Shown: positions 16,939-26,630 of the stretch, in pieces
Numbering within the stretch: the first letter of the stretch is position 1
Layout of the letters: every line of letters starts with the position of its first letter
Assembly: GCA_946061355.1 (NCBI GenBank)
Contig: CAMGRE010000003.1
Coordinates: 1 to 32,309, forward strand
Direction of reading: 5' to 3'
Source of the DNA: an uncultured bacterium
GTDB taxonomy: Bacteria > Bacillota > Clostridia > Lachnospirales > Lachnospiraceae
DNA: 32,309 bases
The notes under the pieces: model-generated
Database searches by the model: none
Seen by the model: the letters and a program-made list of their open reading frames with translations, nothing else
Told to the model about the DNA's origin: nothing
Program-made: the position numbers and the translations under genes

Positions 16939-16998
16939 TGGGATGTTAGTGAACGACAATTGTCCTTGAGAGACGGACAAATCTAGGAGGATTAAGTT

Positions 16999-18177
16999 AT
17001 GAAGAAAAAGTTATTGGCAGTATTGATGGTGGCAGCCATGACAGTAGCAACGCTGGCAGGTTGTGGCAAGTCTTCCGATGGTGCGGCAAGTGCGTCCGCA
17101 GATTCGGGAGATGTGATCAAGATCGGTGTGTTTGAGCCCCTGACAGGCGAGAACGGCGGCGGCGGTTCACAGGAAGTGGACGGTATCAAATATGCGAATC
17201 AGGTATATCCTGAAGTGCTTGGCAAGAAGATTGAACTCGTAGTGGTTGATAATAAGTCCGATAAGGGCGAGGCAACAACAGCGGCAACACGTCTGGTTGA
17301 GCAGGAAGGTGTTGTAGCGGTTCTCGGTTCTTACGGTTCCGGCGTATCTATCGCAGCAGGCGATATCTTTAAGAATGCAAAAGTACCTGCAATGGGATGT
17401 TCTTGTACAAACCCTATGGTAACACAGGGAAATGAGTACTACTTCCGTACCTGCTTCCTGGATCCTTTCCAGGGTACTGTAATGGCTAATTACTGTACAC
17501 AGCAGGGATTCACAAAGGCAGCGGTTGTATATCAGAATGGCGATGACTACTCCACAGGTCTTGCAAACTTCTTCAAGACAGCATTCACAGAGGCTGGTGG
17601 CGAGATCGTGAATGAGGGTGTCATCCAGACAAATGATTCCGATTATAACTCCATTCTTACCAACATTAAGTCCTCCGGCGCTGAGGTAATCTTTGCTCCT
17701 TCTTCCATCCAGGTTGCAGGTGCATTCATTAAGCAGGCAAGAGCACTCGGTATCGACGCGCTGATTTGCGCAGGTGACACATGGGAGAATGAGGCGATCA
17801 TCGATGTTGCAGGTGAGGCTGCCAACGGTATCGTACTTTCCACATTCTATGATGAGAACGATGCAAGCGCTTCCGATGAAGCTAAGAAATTTGTTCCCGG
17901 CTTCAAAGAGTATCTTGGAGGAGACGACAATATCATCCCTGCAGTATCCGCACTTGGCTATGACGCTTACTGCGTAGTACGTGACGCGATCGAGAGAGCA
18001 GGTTCTACAGACGGTGACGCAATCCGTCAGGCGCTCGTTGATACAAAGGAATTTGTAGGTGTTACCGGAGCGATCAAATTCGATGAGAACGGTGATGCTG
18101 ACAAGAGTGTTGCAATCGTTAAGACTGTAGAGAATGGTGAGTTCAAATACCTCGACACAGTGGAAGTTGCAAAATAA
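16999..18177 (+). CDS. livJ: branched-chain amino-acid ABC transporter substrate-binding lipoprotein
   Basis: Lipobox LAGC; IKIGVFEPLTGENGGGG, VAVLGSYGSGVSIAA, YQNGDDYSTGLANFFKTAF; first gene of livHMGF operon. Confidence 0.93.
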   Translation: MKKKLLAVLMVAAMTVATLAGCGKSSDGAASASADSGDVIKIGVFEPLTGENGGGGSQEVDGIKYANQVYPEVLGKKIELVVVDNKSDKGEATTAATRLVEQEGVVAVLGSYGSGVSIAAGDIFKNAKVPAMGCSCTNPMVTQGNEYYFRTCFLDPFQGTVMANYCTQQGFTKAAVVYQNGDDYSTGLANFFKTAFTEAGGEIVNEGVIQTNDSDYNSILTNIKSSGAEVIFAPSSIQVAGAFIKQARALGIDALICAGDTWENEAIIDVAGEAANGIVLSTFYDENDASASDEAKKFVPGFKEYLGGDDNIIPAVSALGYDAYCVVRDAIERAGSTDGDAIRQALVDTKEFVGVTGAIKFDENGDADKSVAIVKTVENGEFKYLDTVEVAK

Positions 18178-18207
18178 GTAAGACATTTGTCTGATTTGAG
18201 TACTATT

Positions 18208-18239
18208 TGAGAAAGGCCGGAGTTTTCCTGCCTTTCTCA
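18208..18239 (+). terminator. attenuator-like hairpin between livJ and livH
   Basis: TGAGAAAGGC...GCCTTTCTCA 10-bp perfect stem; weak T tail (ATTTCT). Confidence 0.65.
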
Positions 18240-18290
18240 TTTCTACTGTTAGTGCAGTGGAAATAAAATTAAGTATGGAGGAAGTAACAC

Positions 18291-19184
18291 ATGAGTATGG
18301 ACATTTTTATGCAGCATCTGCTGAACGGTATCTCCGTGGGCAGTTTGTATGCACTCATCGCGATCGGCTATACCATGGTTTACGGAATTCTGCTCCTGAT
18401 CAACTTCGCCCATGGCGATATTTTTATGATGGCATCCTATTTTATGATCTTTGCGGTGGTAGACTTTGGCATGCCGATCTGGATAGCAATTCCGTTAATC
18501 ATTCTGCTGACGGTGATCCTGGGTATGCTTTTGGAGAGAAGCGCCTATAAGCCTTTGAGAGAGGCGCCGAGGATGTCGATCATGATCTCGGCGATCGGCG
18601 CATCCTTCCTGCTGGAAAACCTCGCAACATATTTGTTTTCCGGCGTACCGAAAGGGTATCCGGATATTCCCTGGCTGACAAAGGTAGTGAACATTGGGAA
18701 TGTATCATTCCAGATTGTCACAGTGGTGGCACCGGTGCTGGTAATCTTCATCCTGATCGGCCTGATGTGGCTCGTGAATCATACCAAGACGGGTATGGCG
18801 ATGCGTGCGGTATCCAAGGACTTTGAGACAGCCAGACTGATGGGAATCAAGATCAATACCGTCATTGCAGCAACATTTGCGATCGGTTCCGGACTTGCGG
18901 CAGTTGGTTCGGTACTCTGGGGAGCAAAATACTCCTCGGTATATCCGTTGATGGGTGTTATGCCGGGATTGAAATGCTTTGTGGCTGCCGTGTTCGGCGG
19001 TATCGGCAATATACCGGGCGCTGTGCTGGGCGGTATTGTTCTGGGACTTGGTGAAACGATGCTGGTTGCATTCTTTCCGGGACTCACCGGTTACAGGGAT
19101 GCATTTGCATTTGTGTTATTGATCGTAATGCTCTTAGTCAGACCCAATGGTCTGCTGGGCGAAAAATCAACGGATAAGGTGTGA
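18291..19184 (+). CDS. livH: branched-chain amino-acid ABC transporter permease
   Basis: LLNGISVGSLYALIAIGYTMVYGILLLINFAHGDIFMM typical LivH N terminus; GAVLGGIVLGLGE. Confidence 0.95.
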   Translation: MSMDIFMQHLLNGISVGSLYALIAIGYTMVYGILLLINFAHGDIFMMASYFMIFAVVDFGMPIWIAIPLIILLTVILGMLLERSAYKPLREAPRMSIMISAIGASFLLENLATYLFSGVPKGYPDIPWLTKVVNIGNVSFQIVTVVAPVLVIFILIGLMWLVNHTKTGMAMRAVSKDFETARLMGIKINTVIAATFAIGSGLAAVGSVLWGAKYSSVYPLMGVMPGLKCFVAAVFGGIGNIPGAVLGGIVLGLGETMLVAFFPGLTGYRDAFAFVLLIVMLLVRPNGLLGEKSTDKV

Positions 19185-20263
19185 TGAATATGAGTAAAAA
19201 GACAAAAAATATATGTACAGCCATATTGATCCTGGTGGCAGTTATTCTGATCACTTTATTTGACAATGATGTGATCGGGAATGCCTATATCAAACGTGTG
19301 CTGAATCTGGCAGCAATCTATGCGATTATCAGTGTTTCGATGAATCTGGTAAACGGCTTTACCGGAATGTTTTCTCTTGGGCAGGCGGGCTTCATGGCGA
19401 TCGGTGCTTTTACCGTTGCGGTATTTACGGTTCCTGCGGAGAGCATACCTTCCATTTTCTACATAGAGCCGATGGCTCCCTGGCTTGCGGCGATCAGGCT
19501 TCCTTTTGTGGTAGCGCTTCTGGTGGGTGGATTGATCGCTGCAGTGCTGGCGCTGATCATCGGTTATCCGGTGCTGAGACTCAAGAGTGATTATCTTGCG
19601 ATCGCAACGCTGGGATTTTCGGAAATCATCCGTATCGTGTTTACACAGATGCAGACGATCACAAACGGAGCGCTGGGAATCAAATGTATTCCGGGCATTA
19701 CCACGATGTGGGTTCCGTTCGGTGCGGCGGCAATCTGTATCGGGATCATGGTCTTGCTGATCAATTCCTCTTACGGGAGAGCGTTTAAGGCGATCCGCGA
19801 GGATGATATTGCGGCGGAGGCCATGGGAATCAATCTGAGTTTTCACAAGAATCTGTCCTTTGCGATCAGTTCTTTCTTTACGGCGATCGCCGGTGGACTG
19901 TTCGCATCCCTGCTTACCGCAGTGGATCCCAAGCAGTTTTACTTTACACTGACCTACAACTTCCTTCTGATCATCGTATTGGGAGGTATGGGAAGTGTGA
20001 CAGGTACGATCATTGCTTCCTTTATCATAACTGGTGGGCTGGAATGGCTCAGATTCTTTGACGAGCCGCTTTCGGTTATGGGCTACAACATTCCGATCTT
20101 CCGCGCAGGACTTCGTATGGTAGTGTTCTCACTCCTCCTGATGATCCTGGTACTCTTCTACAGAAAAGGAATCATGGGACAGAAAGAGTTCTCCTGGGAT
20201 GGGATCTATAACTGGATCATGAAGGTGAAGACCAGACTCTCCAGAAAGAAAGGAGGGGCGTGA
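19184..20263 (+). CDS. livM: branched-chain amino-acid ABC transporter permease
   Basis: VNGFTGMFSLGQAGFMAIGAF, LRLKSDYLAIATLGFSEIIRIV, GGMGSVTGTIIASFI. Confidence 0.95.
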   Translation: MNMSKKTKNICTAILILVAVILITLFDNDVIGNAYIKRVLNLAAIYAIISVSMNLVNGFTGMFSLGQAGFMAIGAFTVAVFTVPAESIPSIFYIEPMAPWLAAIRLPFVVALLVGGLIAAVLALIIGYPVLRLKSDYLAIATLGFSEIIRIVFTQMQTITNGALGIKCIPGITTMWVPFGAAAICIGIMVLLINSSYGRAFKAIREDDIAAEAMGINLSFHKNLSFAISSFFTAIAGGLFASLLTAVDPKQFYFTLTYNFLLIIVLGGMGSVTGTIIASFIITGGLEWLRFFDEPLSVMGYNIPIFRAGLRMVVFSLLLMILVLFYRKGIMGQKEFSWDGIYNWIMKVKTRLSRKKGGA

Positions 20264-20265
20264 AG

Positions 20266-21114
20266 ATGGACAGACAGGTATTAGGTGTTAATGATGTAAC
20301 GATGCAGTTCGGCGGCGTGGTGGCTGTGAACAATTTGTCCCTCCATGTGAATGAAGGCGAGATCGTGGCTCTGATCGGACCGAACGGTGCCGGAAAAACA
20401 ACGGCATTTAATGTGATCACGGGTGTGTACGCGCCCAGCAACGGTCAGGTAGTGTTCAAGGACAATGTCATATCCTCAAACTATCCTCACGGGAAATTCC
20501 GGAAGAAATACCTCGGCGAGCAGGAAACCATGGATAAGTATTCCGTTGTGAAATCCATGACGCCGGATAAGATCACGAAACTGGGTGTGGCGAGAACCTT
20601 CCAGAATATCAGACTGTTTAAGAATCTTACAGTGTTTGAGAATGTATTGATCGCAAAGCATATGCGTTCAAAAGCGAATTTCCTGTCGGCAACCTTCCGC
20701 TTGAATTATAAAGAGGAAAAACAGAATCGCGATGAGACGATGGAACTTCTTAAGATCCTCGGACTGGATGATGTGAAGGATGAAGTTGCACATTCTCTCC
20801 CCTACGGAAAGCAGAGACATCTGGAGATTGCGAGAGCGCTGGCAACCAAGCCGGAACTGCTCCTTCTCGATGAACCTGCCGCAGGTATGAACCCGCAGGA
20901 AACGGTTGAGCTCACACAGTTCATCAAAAAGATCAAGGATGATTTTAACCTGACAGTATTTATGATAGAGCATCATATGGACCTGGTCATGGAGATTTCC
21001 GACCGGATTTATGTACTTGATTTCGGCAAGCTGATCGCGGAGGGTACACCCGAGGAGATTCAGAATAACCAGAGAGTAATTGACGCATATTTGGGGGTGC
21101 AGCAGGATGAGTAA
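20266..21114 (+). CDS. livG: branched-chain amino-acid ABC transporter ATP-binding protein
   Basis: GPNGAGKTTAFNVITGVY Walker A, GVARTFQNIRLF, LLLLDEPAAGMNPQET; AAGGAGG SD before ATG 20266. Confidence 0.95.
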   Translation: MDRQVLGVNDVTMQFGGVVAVNNLSLHVNEGEIVALIGPNGAGKTTAFNVITGVYAPSNGQVVFKDNVISSNYPHGKFRKKYLGEQETMDKYSVVKSMTPDKITKLGVARTFQNIRLFKNLTVFENVLIAKHMRSKANFLSATFRLNYKEEKQNRDETMELLKILGLDDVKDEVAHSLPYGKQRHLEIARALATKPELLLLDEPAAGMNPQETVELTQFIKKIKDDFNLTVFMIEHHMDLVMEISDRIYVLDFGKLIAEGTPEEIQNNQRVIDAYLGVQQDE

Positions 21115-21829
21115 AGAATATATTTTGGAAATTTCAAATCTGTCTGTATCCTATGGCGGTATCAAGGCGGTAAAGGATATCAGCTTTGCCGTTCCGAAGG
21201 GCGAGGTCGTAACGCTGATCGGTGCGAACGGCGCGGGCAAGAGTTCGACTCTGCGTGCCATTGTTGGTCTTGAGAAACCCGCTGCAGGCAGCATTAAGTT
21301 TGCCGGAGAAGAACTGGCCGGGCTTTCAACGGATGCTATCGTGGAAAAGGGTATCACGCTCGTTCCGGAGGGGAGACGTGTATTCCCCAATCTGACAGTG
21401 CTTGAGAATCTGAAGATCGGCGCATATATGCGCAAGGATGATCTCAGCAAGGATATCGAGTGGGTATGTGATCTGTTCCCCAGACTGAAGGAGCGTTCCT
21501 GGCAGAAAGCCGGAACACTTTCCGGAGGAGAGCAGCAGATGCTTGCCATCGGAAGGGCGCTCATGAGCAAGCCGTCCGTTATCATGATGGATGAGCCGTC
21601 GCTCGGACTTGCACCGATCGTGGTACAGGGTGTGTTTGATATCATCAAAGAGATCAACAGACAGGGCGTGACGATCCTGTTGGTGGAGCAGAATGCCAAT
21701 ATGGCGCTCAAGGCGGCGGATCAGGCATATGTCATGGAAACCGGACGCATTACCATGTCAGGAACCGGTACGGAGCTCCTTGAGAATGATGATATCAAGG
21801 CAGCTTACCTGGGTAAGTCAAAAAAATAG
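21107..21829 (+). CDS. livF: branched-chain amino-acid ABC transporter ATP-binding protein
   Basis: GANGAGKSSTLRAIVGL, LVPEGRRVFPNLTVLENL, LSGGEQQMLAIGRALM, DEPSLGLAPIVV. Confidence 0.96.
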   Translation: MSKEYILEISNLSVSYGGIKAVKDISFAVPKGEVVTLIGANGAGKSSTLRAIVGLEKPAAGSIKFAGEELAGLSTDAIVEKGITLVPEGRRVFPNLTVLENLKIGAYMRKDDLSKDIEWVCDLFPRLKERSWQKAGTLSGGEQQMLAIGRALMSKPSVIMMDEPSLGLAPIVVQGVFDIIKEINRQGVTILLVEQNANMALKAADQAYVMETGRITMSGTGTELLENDDIKAAYLGKSKK

Positions 21830-21860
21830 AAACTTTAGCTACTTCTTCCTACGAATCACA

Positions 21861-21888
21861 ACGGGACTGCCGCGGCGGTCCCGTTTTT
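21861..21888 (+). terminator. intrinsic terminator of the liv operon
   Basis: ACGGGAC-loop-GTCCCGT followed by TTTTT. Confidence 0.85.
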
Positions 21889-21893
21889 GATTC

Positions 21894-21922
21894 TTGCTTT
21901 CATTCTTAATCTCATGTAAAAT
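21894..21922 (+). promoter_or_regulatory. candidate sigma-A promoter TTGCTT-17-TAAAAT
   Basis: -10 ends 7 nt before ATG 21930. Confidence 0.5.
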
Positions 21923-21929
21923 CCTATAT

Positions 21930-22391
21930 ATGGATACGATTTGGCTGGCAGCAGGAATAGGAATAATATGCGTTTTTGCAGTGATCATATACGGCGTTGT
22001 CCGGGGCAGACGGAAGGAACTGCCGTTTGACAGTATGGAGGGCCATGATTTTGAGAGGTTCTGTGCGGATCTTCTGAAAGCCAGGGGGTTTTTGGAGGTG
22101 GAAGTCACCAAAGGGAGCGGAGACTTCGGCGTGGATATCCTGGCGGAGAAGGATGGTGTCAGTTACGCCTTCCAGTGTAAGCGCTATGACGAGCCGGTCG
22201 GGGTAAAAGCGGTACAGGAAATCTATGCGGGCCGGGACTATTATGACAGGCAGATCGGGGTGGTAATGACCAATCAGTATTTCACCGCGCCTGCCGTTGA
22301 AGCTGCTAAGAAGCTTAAAATACTATTGTGGGACAGAGGTTATCTGGAAGAGATGATGGAGGAGACACCGTGGACATCAACGCCGCTTTGA
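21930..22391 (+). CDS. membrane-anchored Mrr-like restriction endonuclease (PD-(D/E)XK)
   Basis: N-terminal TM (IWLAAGIGIICVFAVIIYGVV); FERFCADLLKARGF, KGSGDFGVDILAEKDGVSYAFQCKRYDEPVGVKAVQEI...GVVMTNQYFTAPAVEAAK. Confidence 0.85.
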   Translation: MDTIWLAAGIGIICVFAVIIYGVVRGRRKELPFDSMEGHDFERFCADLLKARGFLEVEVTKGSGDFGVDILAEKDGVSYAFQCKRYDEPVGVKAVQEIYAGRDYYDRQIGVVMTNQYFTAPAVEAAKKLKILLWDRGYLEEMMEETPWTSTPL

Positions 22392-22810
22392 ACGAAGTGT
22401 TCGTCAAGGTTTTTAAAAATATCATGGCAATCGAAGAAAAGGCAGTATCGGGACAGGAGTATCACAATGCCACAACAAATGACATGCATGTCATTGAGGC
22501 GATCGGCATCGGAAAGCCTAAGAATATGACTTCCGTTGCCAAGGCGCTTTCCGTTACCACGGGGACTCTTACCATTGCCGTAAACAGCCTGGTGAAAAAG
22601 GGATTCGTGGAGCGTGTCAGAAGTGAGGAGGACCGCAGGGTGGTCCTGGTTTCTCTGACAGAAAAAGGAAAAGACGTGTATGCCCACCACCAGGAGTTTC
22701 ACACACGTCTGGTGGAGAGCATCGTGGCGCAGCTCAGCGAGGAGGAGAAGGTTTTATTGGAGAAGGTACTCTCCAATCTGAGTCGGTATTTTAAAGATAT
22801 GAATCTATAA
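22370..22810 (+). CDS. fabT: MarR-family transcriptional regulator, FabT-like
   Basis: VFKNIMAIEEKAVSGQEYHNATTNDMHVIEAIG...GTLTIAVNSLVKKGFVERVRSEEDRRVVLVSLTEKGKDVYAHHQEFH resembles streptococcal FabT; GTG start with GGAGGA SD inside the nuclease gene. Confidence 0.8.
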   Translation: MDINAALNEVFVKVFKNIMAIEEKAVSGQEYHNATTNDMHVIEAIGIGKPKNMTSVAKALSVTTGTLTIAVNSLVKKGFVERVRSEEDRRVVLVSLTEKGKDVYAHHQEFHTRLVESIVAQLSEEEKVLLEKVLSNLSRYFKDMNL

Positions 22811-22883
22811 TCTCCGCTTTGGCAGCAGTTCACAAAACCTAAAATTATTTTTGAAAACGGAAGTTTGGCATTTGTGTCAGATT

Positions 22884-24701
22884 TCACTTCTCAGAAAGGA
22901 TACATTTCTCAAGAAGGTCAAACGGCATGGGACCGGCATCCAACAGGGCCTGATGGAAACGGAGTTCGGAAAAGCCTTCACCCCAGGAGGCTTTTGCCTG
23001 TTCTTTCAGCGCAAGGATCTCAAGATATCCAATATAATATTTCGGATATGTGGCAGGTTCTTCCACAATATATTCATAAATATTCTGAACAATCGTTTTG
23101 TCGGTAATCCCCATATCTTCAAGCGTCCGTGATACCTGTTCGGGATCGGCACCGTCATAGTGGATCGCGATGTCTAGCAGGGAAAACAGACACAGCTGCA
23201 TGCTGCGGTTTAAACGGCTGGCTTCATAGAGTGCGGACAGTTCGGCCGAAGCATTGTTTTCTGTGATCAGTTCCCGGCAGTATTGATAGGACTGCATTTC
23301 CGTATAATACCCCCATCCTTCAATATATCCTCCGTAGTGCAGCAGATTCCGTGTGGGATTCTGTCTGTGGGCCTGCCGGTACAGATGATGATAGACTGTC
23401 TGATACAGATGTCCTGGATAACCTTCATGCGCGAGCGTGGTATAGAGCGATAGCCCATCCGGATTGTCCTTTTGATTAATGTAAATCGTGTTAGACTGGA
23501 AATCATCGATGGGCGGCGTGAGATAAAATGCGGGGCTGCAATAGTCTTCCAGTGATTCGGATACATTTTTTACAGTACAGCAGGGGGCTTCCTTCCGGTT
23601 TGGCGGAAATGTCGGAAAATCATCACTCATTCTTTGTGACAGATCTGTCAGGATTTCTTCCGGTGTTGTGAGAGGAAAAGAATAGCCGGAATCTGACGCA
23701 AACATATCGGGATGGGCTTTGCACAATTCAGAGAATGCATGACTGTCTTCCCGGAACCGGGCTGCAAGCATTTTCTTGAGTTCGGGGATGGAGTGGCTGC
23801 TTCCGGTGGTCTGACTGAGGAGCAGTGTATAGTATTCCCTGCCCTGAGGAAAGTATGACAGTCCCTGCCTGTTATGTCCGGTTTCTTTCAATTCTGAGAT
23901 CGTATCAGCGAGAGACTGATATGCCGGGAGCACAGCTTCGGACAACAGCTCATGGTTACGTTTGTGGTAGGCGGAGGCCTCAGCAGCGGTGATCACTTTG
24001 TTTGCGGTGAGGGCGGCGAGCCTTTCGGAAAATGTCGTGTCCAGAAAATGACGCTCGGTGGCAATCAGATCCGGATCCATGATCGTCCGGCACTGAGTGA
24101 TAACTTTGTCCGCAGAGTAATCTGCCATAAAGAGACCTGCAGAAGCCTTTTCTCTTTCGTAGGTGCCTATCGAGGAGAGGCAGGCGGGGATCTGCTCCAG
24201 CAAGGAGAGATAATTTTCCACATCCTGCCCGGAACGAAAGGTATATTCGGCAAGAAGGATGGGCAGCTGGGACTGTATGCCGGAGGAGGGCGATAACGGT
24301 TCACTGTAGTAAGCAAATTCCTGTAATTTGACTTCATCGGTAAGATAATCGGTTAAAAGTGTGTGAAGCAGTCTGGAATCTTTTGGAAGAAAAACCGTCG
24401 GGATTGTTTCGAGGTGACGGATTGTCTTTGCCAGTTCCTGTACACTTGCAGTTTGTGAATCTCGGGAATAGACGGGGAGCACGGCGGTATTCTCCGGGAT
24501 CCCGTAATTTTGGGGATATGCAAGGATATAATGCATACTCAGAGTATCCCCCGTCATTTCATCTCTGAAAAGATTGTCGGTAAGTGCATGAAAACGAAAT
24601 GATGAACTCCCGGCGATGAGAAGAACGGACAGTATCAGTGCAAGAGGAATGACAAAAATCCTCTTTTTTTGTGAAAGCTTGACATTATTTTCCATAGACA
24701 A
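22884..24701 (-). CDS. DUF885 family protein, N-terminally membrane anchored
   Basis: HEGYPGHLYQTVYHH and EGWGYYTEM motifs; N-terminal TM/signal segment. Start 24701 or 24695. Confidence 0.85.
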   Translation of the reverse strand: MSMENNVKLSQKKRIFVIPLALILSVLLIAGSSSFRFHALTDNLFRDEMTGDTLSMHYILAYPQNYGIPENTAVLPVYSRDSQTASVQELAKTIRHLETIPTVFLPKDSRLLHTLLTDYLTDEVKLQEFAYYSEPLSPSSGIQSQLPILLAEYTFRSGQDVENYLSLLEQIPACLSSIGTYEREKASAGLFMADYSADKVITQCRTIMDPDLIATERHFLDTTFSERLAALTANKVITAAEASAYHKRNHELLSEAVLPAYQSLADTISELKETGHNRQGLSYFPQGREYYTLLLSQTTGSSHSIPELKKMLAARFREDSHAFSELCKAHPDMFASDSGYSFPLTTPEEILTDLSQRMSDDFPTFPPNRKEAPCCTVKNVSESLEDYCSPAFYLTPPIDDFQSNTIYINQKDNPDGLSLYTTLAHEGYPGHLYQTVYHHLYRQAHRQNPTRNLLHYGGYIEGWGYYTEMQSYQYCRELITENNASAELSALYEASRLNRSMQLCLFSLLDIAIHYDGADPEQVSRTLEDMGITDKTIVQNIYEYIVEEPATYPKYYIGYLEILALKEQAKASWGEGFSELRFHQALLDAGPMPFDLLEKCILSEK

Positions 24702-24821
24702 CGACCGGTTATTTGTTAAAAAATCATATGAATGTTATTTTTAGAATAGAATTTGTCCAAAACATATGCTAAACTATGTTTAGTAATCGTAAAACTATGG
24801 TAGGAAAGGCAGGAAACGGGC

Positions 24822-26630
24822 ATGAAAAAGGTTGGTTACAAATTTGCGTTTGTTATTGTGCTGCTTGTAGGGATTTCTTTTGCGGCACTGGCGTTCCTCA
24901 GCAATAACATTCGGACTGTATCGGAAGAAAGTCAGGCCATCATGAATGGAGAGGTGGCCGAGATTAATATGGTTCGTGAGATTTACGGATGTTACCTTGA
25001 GATTTATAACAATACATATGCTCATCTTGATACAAAGCTTGCTTCCACGATGGAGGGTTATGAAACCAAGATCGCAGAGCAGGAGGAAGCCATGTGGGCT
25101 CTGATGGATGAGTACGCGACCATGATCGATCAGCCTGAGGTGCAGAGTACGTATGATGTTTTGAGGGAAAAACTGACCGCTTTCTGCAATTCTGTCAGCA
25201 CGATTATTGAGTCAAGTAAGACGAATGATAAAGAAATGGCAAAAATCTACATGACAAATACACTGGGGACAATTAACAGCCTGCTGCATACAAATATGAT
25301 GCAGTTGATTGAGTATTCAGAGAGAGATCTGGAGGCCGGAAAGGCACACTTAAATGAGGTTGCCACACAGACAGAGATTGCGGTGGTGGTAGTAGTAGTA
25401 GTGCTTTTGATTGCCTCTGTCGTTATCATGATAGTTGCCCTGAGAACGATTGTGACACCGATCCGCAAGATTGCGGGAGCGATGAGTGAGATTACGGAGG
25501 ACATCAACCGCAAGGAAGGCGATCTGAGCAAGCGCGTACCTGTGCTTACAAAGGATGAGATCGCAGCGCTCGCAAACGGTGTGAATCAGTTTATGGAGAT
25601 TCTGCAGGGAATGATCGGAGGCGTGGTTGCCTGTGGACAGGAAATCGATGCCCAGCAGCGCAATGTAAACAATGTGGTTGCAAAGGCAAATGAGAGTGCA
25701 GAGAATACTTCCAGCATTATGGAAGAGCTCGCGGCAAGCATGGAAGAAGTGGCAGCGTCTGTTGCAAACGTAAATGAGAGTACCAGACAGGCAGAGGAGT
25801 CTGTGGAAGAGGTTACGAAGAAAACCATCGATGGAAGTAGCTTTGCAGATGAAATTAAGGTTCGGGCAGAAGAAGTGCAGAGGCGTGCGAAGGAGAGCCG
25901 TGAGAGTGCCGGCGCCATGATGGCGGAATTTGATGTTGCGCTGCAGACTTCCATTGAAGAGAGCAGACAGATTGACAGCATCAATAATCTGACGGCGGAT
26001 ATCCTGAAAATTGCCGGACAGACAAACCTGTTAGCGTTAAACGCTTCCATTGAGGCGGCGAGAGCCGGTGAGAGCGGAAGAGGCTTTGCGGTGGTGGCGG
26101 ATGAGATCCGGGTGTTGGCGGATAATTCCACCCAGACGGCCAACAATATCAAGAAAATTTCTGCGGGCGTGATCGGTGCAGTAAACAAACTGGCGGATAA
26201 TGCGAGGAAGCTGCTCGAGTTTATGAATCAGAGAGTGCTTCCGGATTACGGAATCCTGGAAGATACCGGCGAGCAGTATGTAAAAGATACGGTTACTTTT
26301 GAAGAAATGATGATGCAGATCAAGGTGGCTGCGGAGAGCCTGAATGAGATTATGGGAACCACGGCTTCAGCCATGGAGGACATTTCCGTCACGGTACATG
26401 ACAGTGCACAGGGTATTTCCAATGTGGTAGAGAATACGACAGAACTGGCACAGGAGATGCAGGATATCACGGATGCGTTGGAAGCAGTGTCCGGTGTCGT
26501 TGGAGAGCTGGCAGAGCAGACAAGCTGCTTTAAGGTGCAGGAGGAGTATTTCATGCCGGTGAAAGCGGAAATGACGGGAGAGGACGCATCGGCGGATACG
26601 GAAGAGAATGAGACTGAATCAGAACAGTAA
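24822..26630 (+). CDS. methyl-accepting chemotaxis protein
   Basis: Two TMs, 4-helix-type sensor, [46 protein letters not shown] signalling tip. Confidence 0.95.
   Translation: MKKVGYKFAFVIVLLVGISFAALAFLSNNIRTVSEESQAIMNGEVAEINMVREIYGCYLEIYNNTYAHLDTKLASTMEGYETKIAEQEEAMWALMDEYATMIDQPEVQSTYDVLREKLTAFCNSVSTIIESSKTNDKEMAKIYMTNTLGTINSLLHTNMMQLIEYSERDLEAGKAHLNEVATQTEIAVVVVVVVLLIASVVIMIVALRTIVTPIRKIAGAMSEITEDINRKEGDLSKRVPVLTKDEIAALANGVNQFMEILQGMIGGVVACGQEIDAQQRNVNNVVAKANESAENTSSIMEELAASMEEVAASVANVNESTRQAEESVEEVTKKTIDGSSFADEIKVRAEEVQRRAKESRESAGAMMAEFDVALQTSIEESRQIDSINNLTADILKIAGQTNLLALNASIEAARAGESGRGFAVVADEIRVLADNSTQTANNIKKISAGVIGAVNKLADNARKLLEFMNQRVLPDYGILEDTGEQYVKDTVTFEEMMMQIKVAAESLNEIMGTTASAMEDISVTVHDSAQGISNVVENTTELAQEMQDITDALEAVSGVVGELAEQTSCFKVQEEYFMPVKAEMTGEDASADTEENETESEQ

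Noticed and set aside
17167-18240. 357-aa antisense ORF opposite livJ
   Set aside because: Cys-rich shadow ORF within a well-supported SBP gene; no promoter or SD support.
21930-22391. Mrr-like gene as part of a complete restriction-modification or defence island
   Set aside because: No methyltransferase, specificity subunit or other defence gene nearby; reported as an orphan nuclease-like gene instead.
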